This document shows positions 34,576-45,000 of a stretch of DNA of 64,000 nucleotides, in pieces. The notes below the pieces were generated by a model. That model was given only the letters and a program-made list of their open reading frames with translations, had not been told where the DNA came from and made no database searches. The stretch is from positions 681,482 to 745,481 of the forward strand of contig RDEW01000019.1 in the NCBI GenBank assembly GCA_011109175.1, written 5' to 3'. A program made the translations under genes and the position numbers. Each line of letters begins with the position of its first letter. Position 1 is the first letter of the stretch. Source of the stretch: Dicyema japonicum. Its lineage: Eukaryota; Dicyemida; Rhombozoa; Dicyemidae.

Positions 34576-35911
34576 CAGGGTTTTCCTATTTATTTTATGA
34601 CTTGTCATAAAATTTGATAACTGTCAGAAAATTTAATAACTTTGTCAAAATGTTTAATAACTTTGTCAAATATTTATTGATCATTATTTATATTTATTGG
34701 ATCATTAAGTCCCTATAAAAACAAATTTTAGCAAAAAATGAATTAAATGAATAGTTACAAAAACTACTGTATCGAGGATAACCGAAAACTTATTATAAAT
34801 AAATATGAAGCAGGGTTGGCTTATTCAAAAATAAGCGAAGACATCTGTATTAACTACCAGACAGTTGTTTCTATCGTCAAAAAATACAAATATAAAGGAA
34901 GTTTTGCTTTTATAATAAATAATTGTGGACGAAAAAAAACTTAATTCATCGGACATCTAATTTTTGACTAAAAGACTTGAAGAAGATGCTTCATTTATGC
35001 TAAAGAATTTACAAAATTCTTTATTTGATGTGCAAAGAAAAAATGTCTCGACAATGAATAGACTCTATAGACATTTGGATATAGTTTAAGAAGATTCAAT
35101 TTGTACCTATGGCGAGAAATTCTACAATAAATATGGAAGAAAGATATAGATATGCCAGAAACATAATTGAAATTAATAATCAACGGCTTATTTTTATAAA
35201 CGAAATGGGAGTCAATTGTTCGATGAGATCAAATTTGGAAGATCTATAAAAGGAGTTACTCCGAAAAAATGTATTAGAAATATAAAAGAAAAAAATTTCT
35301 CTATTTGTGCTGCTATTTCAGTGGACAGCCTTTTACATTACGAAATCAATTCCTCCCCTTATCGCGCAGAGACGTTCGTTGATTTTGTAATATAGCTTGA
35401 TTATAAGCTTGAACGTGCAGGGAAAAAAGTATGGTTATATGTTATATTTAAGAAATGGTATTGATATGTGACAATGCATCAATTCACATGGGCGATCAAT
35501 TAAAAAATATTGTATTCGGAACTGGTATCCAATTAATTTTTAACGTGTATGAATTGTATTTTTTGCCTCTTATACTCCTCAACTTAATCCAATTGAAGAG
35601 TTTTTTTTCTGTTTGGAAAAATAACATTAAAAAGAAAAATTGTAGGAACTCTGAGGAATTAATAAACGCAATCCGAAACATCGGAGAAATTCCATCAGAT
35701 GTGTGCAATAATTTGTATAACCACATGCGGAGCTATTTAGTTAAAGCATTGGCTAATTTGAAGAATTTTAATTTACAGTTGTTTTTTTCGTGACCTTGAC
35801 AAAGTTATTAAACATTTTGACAAAGTTATTAAAATTGGCTTTTTTTAATTTGACCCTTGACATAGTTATTAAATTTTATGACAAAGTTATTAAATAAATA
35901 GGAAAACCCTG
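34576..35911 (+). mobile_element. Tc1/mariner-type transposon nested in a hAT element
   Basis: 1,336 bp flanked by TA (34574-34575 and 35912-35913), with inverted ends CAGGGTTTTCCTATTTATTT. The terminal regions repeat the motif AATAACTTTGTCAAAAT two or more times on each side, probably transposase binding sites. It carries a disrupted transposase between the ends. Confidence 0.9.
34747..35793 (+). pseudogene. Tc1/mariner transposase, disrupted
   Basis: The N-terminal helix-turn-helix part is open for 65 codons (NRKLIINKYEAGLAYSKISE, INYQTVVSIVKKY). The catalytic part follows in changing frames: RLIFINEMGVN (first acidic position, normally D, is N here), then LICDNASIHMGDQL (second D present), then YTPQLNPIEEFF in a +1 frame flanked by two compensating indels near 35,570 and 35,605. 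Stops occur around 35,090 and 35,395. The N substitution at a catalytic aspartate and the stops argue that it is inactive. Confidence 0.85.
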
Positions 35912-36259
35912 TAAAAACATTTTAGTGACTGCCTTGTGCTTGATAAGAATTTGTCCCTTTATGTCAGCTTCCACAGTTGACAGACTTCGTCTCAAATCTC
36001 CTCTATTCACAATTTGTAATTTATTTCTTTTTTTGTCAAAATACACCCAAAAAATAGAATTAATTAGAAAAGCCCGTGTTAAAAGTACACACAAAAAAAG
36101 TAGAATTAATTTGAAAAGCACGTGATAAATGATTTATAGAACCCAATAAAAATATTTATAATAATTAAAAAATAAAATTTCAGTGCCCCCTAATATGTTC
36201 CAACCCCCCGTTAAGAACCAGTGAACTAGTCTGTCTTTGCAGATGTGGCGGGAAACTAC

Positions 36260-36640
36260 CCGATTGCGCGACCATCTTTCGTTTTTAAGCCGGAAAACCT
36301 CGTGTCTGGGGTGTCCTTAGCCCCAACACATTCGCTCTTACAGCCAACACCAGAGTGCCTTTGGAGTCTGTTCTGGCGCTGAGAAGGCCGAGAGGTCAAA
36401 ACGGGCAAAGTAAGCTGTCTTATCAGTAGATTTTTGTTTGCTCCGCTCGCAGTTGAAACCTCTGGCTTTTTTGCGCCTGAAACTGGAATTCTTGAGTGGC
36501 CTGAGGAATCGATTTTTGCACGAACAGAAGATACCTGTAAGCGCTGCTGACTATTTGTGCTAATCTCGCTTGCCATCCTGAGATGGAATAGCCACGGGTT
36601 AAGGTGGCCGCTGTATACCTTTTTGTTCATGTTCATTTTG
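36260..36640 (+). mobile_element. LINE family 2 (REL-type) tail fragment
   Basis: AVETSGFFAPETGILEWPEE (36,450-36,510) matches FAVETSGIFGPQADELVRK at 61.95 kb. AEKAERSKRAK upstream matches AEERKKRKYQ there. The apparent long minus-strand frame here is a shadow. Confidence 0.55.
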
Positions 36641-37185
36641 GGAAACGGGATTCGAGTCTGGATAATTTCTGGACTCTACATTTCCTTTTTTGTCCAGAAC
36701 TTTGATGAAGTATCTTAAGCTTATCATTTCATCCAGGCATACAAAAAAGAAGACAAGTGTTTTTATACATCATGAAATGAAGTGACATTTTGCGATAAAA
36801 TCACCAACTCAACCTTCAGACCAACTAATCATTAGGTTAATACTATCCTTCATGGTATATACTATCCTTTTTACTTGTTTTACCATCAAAGTGTCCTTCT
36901 TGTTCGCTTTCATAATTGACAAAGATCATCCACCGTTTTTATTTTTACTCCCAATTTTGGCATAATCTTGATCCTGAGAAAGGAAATCTAATTTACGTCT
37001 AGAATAGATAACAATTTACCGAAAAACTAGTTATTATTTAGAAAATGACTAAAACTCTGAAAGTAATTATTATCAACGGAAGCTAAATGCAGCATGAGAA
37101 ACTATCCGGATGCTTTTTCTTTTCTATTTCACCCTTTCGTTGCCAATTCCTCTCTGAGACGCCCCCAAATCTTTTAAAAATTACC
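36640..37185. other. No gene recognised
   Basis: A patch at 36,890-37,020 resembles the repeat at 56,200-56,260 (GGCATAATCTTG). Otherwise nothing was seen. Confidence 0.3.
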
Positions 37186-37193
37186 GTCCAAAC

Positions 37194-39323
37194 CAGGGAT
37201 TCTCAACGGCGGCCCCCAGGATTTTGATTTTGGTGCGGCCCGCTTAAAATTATAAAAAATTACATATTTTACATAATGCAGCCGGATTTAACAGTGCTTT
37301 TTCTCTTTTGTTTCTTACATTAAACTTTTTTATGGTTAAAAAATTTTTTACATATTTTTAACTATTGTTTTTAAATTAAATATTTTTTGTATTAAATTTT
37401 AATTAATATCGCTTGTGATGTCTGGAAAACGTGTTAAAAGTAATAGAAAAATTATTCAAGAAAATCGTGCACTTAACCCTGAATGGAAGGAACAATTTTT
37501 CGTTTTTGAAGAAAATGGCAAAGAACATTGCCTGATTTGTCATTTTGTTATACGATGTCTTAAGTTATATAATGTCGAGAGGCATTATATGAAACATTCT
37601 TTAGAATATAATTCATTTCAAGTGAATCAAGAAAAATCAAATTTCTATCTATGAAATCAAATCGCAAACTACACACCACTTTGTTTAAACAGCCCATGTC
37701 ATCAAGATCGCTACAATAGCTTTTTTCAAAATATGTCATCTACTTGCAAAAAATATGAATCCGTATTCAGATGGAGAATTTATTAAGCAAGCTATCCTTA
37801 TATTTACTGAAAAATGTTGTCCTTCAGAAATTAAAAAAAATGTTATAAACTTACAGCTAAGCAATGATACAGTTACTAGGAGAATTGAGAGAATATCTGA
37901 CGATATTCAATGCCAATGCCAGCTACTCACTGAATCCAACTTTTTCGTACACTATTCTATTGCTCTTGACATCACTAAAGATATTAGTGATACAGAACAA
38001 ATGGCTGTGTTTATTCGAGGTGTCATGCCTGATTTCAAAATTTATGAAAAATTTCCCACACTACGTAACTTTTATGGTTCTACTAAAGGAGCTGATATAT
38101 TCTGTGAATTTCGTGATTGCCTTGAAAAGGCACATTTGGATCTTTCAAAAATGTTTTCAATTGTCACAGATGGATTTCTTTCTATGGTTGATAGAAAACT
38201 GGGTTTCAAGGTCTCTTAGCTGGATGGCGAGTAGATGATGAGTTGAGTCCTGTGATTTGGCATCACTGCATACTACATCAAGAAAATTTAGCTGAAAATT
38301 CTATGAAAATGGACCATGTAACAGAAACGGTCATTTCAATCGTAAATTTTATTCGCTCTCGTGCTTTAAATCACCGCAATTTTAAGAAATTTCTCGAGGA
38401 TGTTGATGCTGAGTATGGAGATTTGCTCATGCATAAACCGTACGATGGTTGAGTCGGGCAGTATGTCTAAAGAGGTTGTATAAATTTTAAATAAATAGCG
38501 TTTAGATTTTATGATCTTCTCCCGGAGATTATAAATTTTATTGACAATAAGATATTCTATCTTCAGCTTACTGATAAGGAGTGGATTACGGATTTAGCAT
38601 TTACGGTTGATATTTCTACACATTTGTCGATTTTGAATACTTCTCTGCAGGGTAAGAACAAACTATGTCATAAATTATACGGACTGGTTTCTGCATTTAT
38701 CGAAAAATTACACCTTTTCAAAATACAAATTGCAAGTAGAGTTACCATTCATTTTCCAATACTTTCAAACCACAGGGAAGATGGATCATATGAAAAATAT
38801 ACCTCTGTTGTTAGTGACTTAATCGATGAATTCGAAACGTTTTAATGATTTTAAAGAAGCCCTACCTAACAGCTCCATATGTATATCAGCTAAAGCTAAT
38901 TGAAATGCAGGCAGATTTACAACTTAGCGCGCTATTTAAGTCAAGTGAACTATTGTATTTTTAGAGTCGAATTCCAAAATGGAAATATCCGAACTTGGTC
39001 GATAATGCTAAAAAATGCATTAGTCTTCGGATCAAACGTATGCATGTGAAGCTCTTTTCAGTAAACTTACGCGAATAAAAAGTAAGTATCGAAATTGATT
39101 GACTGATGAACACCTAATTCAACTTTTACGTACATCGTCTTCGAACTTTACTCCTCGTTCGCTAAAATAGTAGACGCCAAGCAAAATCAAGTCCACATTG
39201 ATTCTCTTTAGTACGTAATAAAGCCTTTTTTCTCTAATCAAATAAAATATTTTTTTGTGCGGCCCGCAAAGATACTCTTAATTATCGATTTTGCCCTTGA
39301 GCTAAAAAGGTTGAGAACCCCTG
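37194..39323 (+). mobile_element. hAT transposon with target duplication and broken transposase
   Basis: 2,130 bp. It starts CAGGGATTCTCAACGG and ends with the inverted GGTTGAGAACCCCTG, flanked on both sides by the perfect 8-bp repeat GTCCAAAC (37186-37193, 39324-39331). CGGCCCGC motifs lie near both ends. It carries a GTF2IRD2/ZBED-like transposase in several frames. The perfect duplication implies a relatively recent insertion. Confidence 0.92.
37415..39170 (+). pseudogene. hAT transposase (GTF2IRD2/ZBED-like), frame-broken
   Basis: The N-terminal BED-type finger is recognisable: NPEWKEQFFVFEENGKEHCL with CLIC and, 17 residues on, HYMKH. The second segment reads DISDTEQMAVFIRGVMPDF then SIVTDGFLSMVDRKLGF. 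Further segments are HHCILHQENLAENS, SRALNHRNFKKFLEDVDAEY and a C-terminal dimerisation region near 39,000-39,130 in broken frames. At least four frame breaks separate the segments. Some could be consensus errors, but the stop after KSNFYL and several others make an active enzyme unlikely. Confidence 0.75.
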
Positions 39324-39339
39324 GTCCAAACCATTGATA

Positions 39340-39510
39340 AGCTGATCCTTGGTTGTCTACAGAATCGGGGAGCGTCTGAAGTGAAGAAATCTATCAGACC
39401 ACGCTTGTTTAGATTCTTGGTCCATTCGCAATACATGTCCAAAGAGCTTCCATTATATTTCGAGCAGCTCATCCCCTCGTATATTCTTCTATTTGATATT
39501 CTCAGGGTCC
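39340..39510 (-). mobile_element. LINE family 1 fragment
   Basis: The minus frame WKLFGHVLRMDQESKQAW matches RLFGHVLRMELTSPPN in the long copy. Confidence 0.5.
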
Positions 39511-39794
39511 ATGGTAGGATAATGTTTGTTTCAAATGGACGATTATGGATGTGAATGTTTAATACAACAAACTCTAACTACGAAAGTGGACATGTTAGTC
39601 AGTTAGTTAAGTTACCTCGTCTCACCAACTTGTAGGAGACTAGCAGCTATTATATATGAGTAGTCTTTGAGCTTGGAAAAGATTAATTTTTTGGGAAGAT
39701 TTGTTCCCTGTAAAAGGACGATATCAATATTGGAAATAAAAAAATACAAAAAGTTCAGTGGATTCGTGTAAGGTCCGTTTATGTCGAATTAAAT

Positions 39795-40250
39795 GATGCT
39801 CAGGAATTTATCTTTTTGTTGGATCCGGCAAATGAAAACATTAAAACTAGCCACAATATCCTGAAAAGTAGCCTCAGAGTAGACAGCGGCTGTAATTTTA
39901 TGCCAAATTGATAAGTGAAATTGGCAAAAGCTTGCAGTTTTGAGGTTACCACTTCATTGACATTATCAACCTCGTTTAAGTAAGAATTACCAGTCGCTTC
40001 ATTTAGCAGCTTCACTTTTTCATAAAATTTTAACAAACCTGCTTTTTCAATTTTTGAGCGCAGTTTCCGCCGTGGCGTTTTGACGAATTTGATTTTGCGT
40101 GATTTTCCAAAGAGATGTGTCAGTTAAAGAAATCTCACAGGAGATATTAAGCTGAGAAAAGCATCGGAAATTCCAACAATGCAATAACTACATAAAACAC
40201 ATAAAATTACTGCAATTTTACGTGAAAAGAATTAGCATAGGGAAATATCC
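39795..40250 (-). CDS. Candidate gene, unrecognised
   Basis: On the minus strand several consecutive stretches look coding. LLHCWNFRCFSQLNISCEIS follows a 23-nt GT..AG intron (about 40,185-40,207). TSLWKITQNQIRQNATAETA comes next, then EKVKLLNEATGNSYLNEVDN and KLQAFANFTYQFGIK. If one A is added to the A4 run near 39,898, AAVYSEATFQDIVASFNVFI follows and ends with KDKFLSII and stop. The joins between the second and third stretches need another small correction at an A run near 40,055. No family is recognised; it may be a host gene or a transposon gene. Confidence 0.4.
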
Positions 40251-40259
40251 TTATTAATG

Positions 40260-40440
40260 CACGTGCTGTTGATTGAATATATTTTCCTGCTTTCTGAGTT
40301 TTCTAAAATGATTTATTCTTCAGTTATATCGATGTCAATTGTTGCGAGTTTGAACTTTGTGAGGACCGCGATGTAGCCTTTAGAGGGGGTCTCAGACCAC
40401 GTAAAAATAGAATTGACTAGAATAAGGCAAAAACAATTTA
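40260..40440. other. No gene recognised
   Basis: Intergenic sequence without supported features. Confidence 0.25.
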
Positions 40441-40740
40441 CAGGTAACCCTATTAAGAAGAGATAACCGAGAACTAAAATCGAAGATATATAAGAGCTTC
40501 ATAAAAACGTCATAACAACTCATTGGCAGAATACAGTCCACGAGACATGTTGGAAGGTGGTTTTGCATATCGCATTCATAGGGATATTCTAAAATATCAA
40601 AATAAAATAGTAAAGTTAATAAATTAGCAAAAAATATTATTCGCGTAAAAATTATTATTTAAGCAAAATTATTTAAAAATTGGCTGCACATGCGTGGGCT
40701 ATAAATATTATGGCTCTCGTGAAAGCGCTAATAATAATAT
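40440..40740 (+). mobile_element. LINE family 1 fragment with 3' end
   Basis: RELKSKIYKSFIKTS resembles the LLYDSFIKPVLLYN block, and the segment ends with GGGCTATAAATATTATGGCT CTCGTGAAAGCG, the family's 3' terminus. Confidence 0.55.
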
Positions 40741-41084
40741 TTGAAAAATAACTACAAAATTACCAGTAATTTGCCAAAATAATAATAAATTTTTATAGAA
40801 AGAGGATAGATCATGGAAAGATGGGCCCAAAATAAAGCAATGCTTTCCAAAATATTACCTACCAGAAGTATCTCTGAATTCGTTCTGAGAGCTTATCAAG
40901 CCTTTTAATAAATAAGTTAGATAAAAGCACTTTCGCGTTCTCCCATAAATATGTGATTACTCAAGGTTTCGCTTGTGGTAAACTCGCTACTATCCATTCT
41001 ACTAGTTCCTCAATGTAGAATGGACAGAGTGAGAATACAACTAGAGAAGTGTCAGCCACTCAAAAGCATAGTTATTTTTCATAA

Positions 41085-41560
41085 AATAATTAATTGGCGA
41101 TGCAAGAAAACGAGCTGTGGAAGAACTCAAAATATTAAAATGAATTTATTGGTAGCAGTCTGCCAGGACTATTAAAATCGGAAGCTTCATCGTCAGTCAT
41201 GAGATTCCAAAAATAGGAATAGCCATTCACAGATGTTGAATACAAATCCTGTTTTCTAAAATTGTCACAATAACTATTCCAAAGTTTTACAAATAAAACA
41301 GAGATTTTAAATCAAATTAAAAATACACCGTTATCCGCAATTGTGAATAAAACGGATAAGATGTCTTGCAATGTGAAGATAAAACAAGTTGAAGACCTTA
41401 AATAGCTTCTGCAATTTCACTATTGGCGGAAGAAATGCATGGTCAATTATCTCATTAATTAGATTAAATATAATTTGTTATATTTTATTATTTAAAAAAA
41501 GCTCTCCAATTTTTTAATTGCCAAAAAACCAAAAATTGGCTCTTTAGCTTAAAAGGTTAC
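41085..41560 (+). mobile_element. hAT-like remnant, second copy
   Basis: It matches 29,860-30,145 (TTGGCGATGCAAGAAAAC, ACAGATGTTGAATACAAATC). It continues to a terminal block GGCTCTTTAGCTTAAAAGG that may be the decayed right end of the same hAT type whose left end is at 29,096. Confidence 0.5.
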
Positions 41561-42080
41561 AGCAGAATAATACTACAGTTTACGAAGAGCCATATTATCA
41601 ATAGCTATTGCCAGACAGGAGACACAGAATTTATTTAAGGAAAGAACAGTAATGATAACTAATCTATAAGGGAGAATAAGGAATTCACTTCACTTATGTC
41701 TTCTTTTTGTTGTGTAAGTCTTTTTGTAGAAGATTCAGTTCCAAAATAAGATGTTCACTGATAACGGCGGATTCGTCAACCGAAAAGATAGTTAACGAAA
41801 CAAAAATTGTGCAATTTTATCATTTTTAAGTGAATACAAGATAAATGCGAAAAGTAAAAGTTTAGAAAAGTAGAACAGAATTACAGTAGAAAACAGACGA
41901 TGTAATGAACGTAAATTATAATAATTAAGGAAACATAAAATTAGAGAAATATAGACAAAGAAAGACATCAATGAATGTTTTTTTAAAAAAAGATCGATAA
42001 AGAAAAATATACTGATGTATTAATTTTGAAAAATTAAGTTTAGTTAAACTTATATTCTAACGAAAAGAAACTAATTAATT
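41560..42080. other. 3' flank of the long repeat-protein gene
   Basis: AT-rich, no gene seen. Confidence 0.3.
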
Positions 42081-42084
42081 ATTG

Positions 42085-45000
42085 TTAATTATGAATTTCG
42101 ATGTCGATTGTATCGCTTTGCTGATCATTATCAATAGCTTCTATAGATTCTTCATCGATGGTTGAAGGTAAATTTGAACATACATTTATTGAATGAACGA
42201 CATGGTCCGATTGATTTTCTTCATCGGAGGAAAAAAGGTTTAATTGAAATTTCAAAATTTACTTCGACATTCTCATTATAAGAAGACGTATTAAAATCAT
42301 TTTCATCTATTGTAATCCCAGATGTTTGTTCAATTTGATTTTCAATTAATGTAGTCATGTTCATATCAGAAATAAATTTATCTCCAGAGTTATTATATTG
42401 ATTTGAATCACTGATATCGTCATCATAACATTTTTACCTTGTTTTTAGTGCATTATCGTTTGTTGTACTGTATTGTTGATTAAATCGCTCATTTGATTCT
42501 TGGCTGATGATGAAGGGTATAATTGATGGACAGTTAATATAAGAGTGATTTTTTTCAAATGTTGATGTTTCGATAAATTGTTCTTCACCAGTTTCTTCTA
42601 AATTTTCATAATAGCCTGATATTTTATGTGCATTAATTTCGTCAGTTTCATTATTTTGAAAATCATTTAGTGTAGTCATTTTCAGATCAGAAATAACTTT
42701 ATCTCCAGAGTTATTAAATTCATTTGAATCACTGATATCGTCATCATAACATTTTTACCTTGTTTTTAGTGCATTATCGTTTGTTGTACTGTATTGTTTA
42801 ATAAATCGCTCATTAGATTCTTGGCTGATGATGAAGGGTATAATTGATGGACAGTTAATATAAGAGTGATTTTTTTCAAATGTTGATGTTTCGATAAATT
42901 GTTCTTCACCAGTTTCTTCTAAATTTTCATAATTGCCTGATATTTTATGTGCATTAATTTCGTCAGTTTCATTATTTTGAAAATCATTTAGTGTAGTCAA
43001 TTTTCAGATCAGAAATAACTTTATCTCCAGAGTTATTATTTGATTTGAATCACTGATATCGTCATCATAACATTTTTACCTTGTTTTAGTGCATTATCGT
43101 TTGTTGTACTGTATTGTTTAATAAATCGCTCATTAGATTCTTGGCTGATGATGAAGGGTATAATTGATGGACAGTTAATATAAGAGTGATTTTTTTCAAA
43201 TGTTGATGTTTCGATAAATTGTTCTTCACCAGTTTCTTCTAAATTCTCATAATTGCCTGATATTTTATGTGCATTAATTTCGTCAGTTTCATTATTTTGA
43301 AAATCATTTAATGTAGTCATTTTCAGATCAGAAATAACTTTATCTCCAGAGTTATTAGTTTGATTTGAATCACTGATATCGTCATCATAACATTTTTACC
43401 TTGTTTTTAGTGCATTATCGTTTGTTGTACTGTATTGTTTAATAAATCGCTCATTAGATTCTTGGCTGATGATGAAGGGTATAATTGATGGACAGTTAAT
43501 ATAAGAGTGATTTTTTTCAAATGTTGATGTTTCGATAAATTGTTCTTCACCAGTTTCTTCTAAATTCTCATAATTGCCTGATATTTTATGTGCATTAATT
43601 TCGTCAGTTTCATTATTTTGAAAATCATTTATGTAGTCATTTTCAGATCAGAAATAACTTTATCTCCAGAGTTATTAGTTTGATTTGAATCACTGATATC
43701 GTCATCATAACATTTTTACCTTGTTTTTAGTGCATTATCGTTTGTTGTACTGTATTGTTTAATAAATCGCTCATTAGATTCTTGGCTGATGATGAAGGGT
43801 ATAATTGATGGACAGTTAATATAAGAGTGATTTTTTTCAAATGTTGATGTTTCGATAAATTGTTCTTCACCAGTTTCTTCTAAATTCTCATAATTGCCTG
43901 ATATTTTATGTGCATTAATTTCGTCAGTTTCATTATTTTGAAAATCATTTAATGTAGTCATTTTCAGATCAGAAATAACTTTATCTCCAGAGTTATTAGT
44001 TTGATTTGAATCACTGATATCGTCATCATAACATTTTTACCTTGTTTTTAGTGCATTATCGTTTGTTGTACTGTATTGTTTAATAAATCGCTCATTAGAT
44101 TCTTGGCTGATGATGAAGGGTATAATTGATGGACAGTTAATATAAGAGTGATTTTTTTTCAAATGTTGATGTTTCGATAAATTGTTCTTCACCAGTTTCT
44201 TCTAAATTCTCATAATTGCCTGATATTTTATGTGCATTAATTTCGTCAGTTTCATTATTTTGAAAATCATTTATGTAGTCATTTTCAGATCAGAAATAAC
44301 TTTATCTCCAGAGTTATTAGTTTGATTTGAATCACTGATATCGTCATCATAACATTTTTACCTTGTTTTTAGTGCATTATCGTTTGTTGTACTGTATTGT
44401 TTAATAAATCGCTCATTAGATTCTTGGCTGATGATGAAGGGTATAATTGATGGACAGTTAATATAAGAGTGATTTTTTTCAAATGTTGATGTTTCGATAA
44501 ATTGTTCTTCACCAGTTTCTTCTAAATTCTCATAATTGCCTGATATTTTATGTGCATTAATTTCGTCAGTTTCATTATTTGAAAATCATTTAATGTAGTC
44601 ATTTTCAGATCAGAAATAACTTTATCTCCAGAGTTATTAGTTTGATTTGAATCACTGATATCGTCATCATAACATTTTTACCTTGTTTTTAGTGCATTAT
44701 CGTTTGTTGTACTGTATTGTTTAATAAATCGCTCATTAGATTCTTGGCTGATGATGAAGGGTATAATTGATGGACAGTTAATATAAGAGTGATTTTTTTC
44801 AAATGTTGATGTTTCGATAAATTGTTCTTCACCAGTTTCTTCTAAATTCTCATAATTGCCTGATATTTTATGTGCATTAATTTCGTCAGTTTCATTATTT
44901 GAAAATCATTTAGTGTAGTCATTTTCAGATCAGAAATAACTTTATCTCCAGAGTTATTAGTTTGATTTGAATCACTGATATCGTCATCATAACATTTTTA

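Larger units (their letters stand above)
34405..36223. mobile_element. hAT element interrupted by a mariner insertion
   Basis: Ends AAGTGGTTCTTAAC and GTTAAGAACCAGTG are inverted repeats. The flanks ATCTAGTC (34397-34404) and AACTAGTC (36224-36231) match at 7 of 8 positions, as expected for an ageing hAT target duplication. Excluding the nested mariner, the element is about 480 bp, so it is non-autonomous. Confidence 0.8.

Noticed and set aside
36256-36636. Minus-strand 126-codon frame
   Set aside because: The plus strand carries the LINE motif AVETSGFFAPE in the same place, so the minus frame is a shadow.
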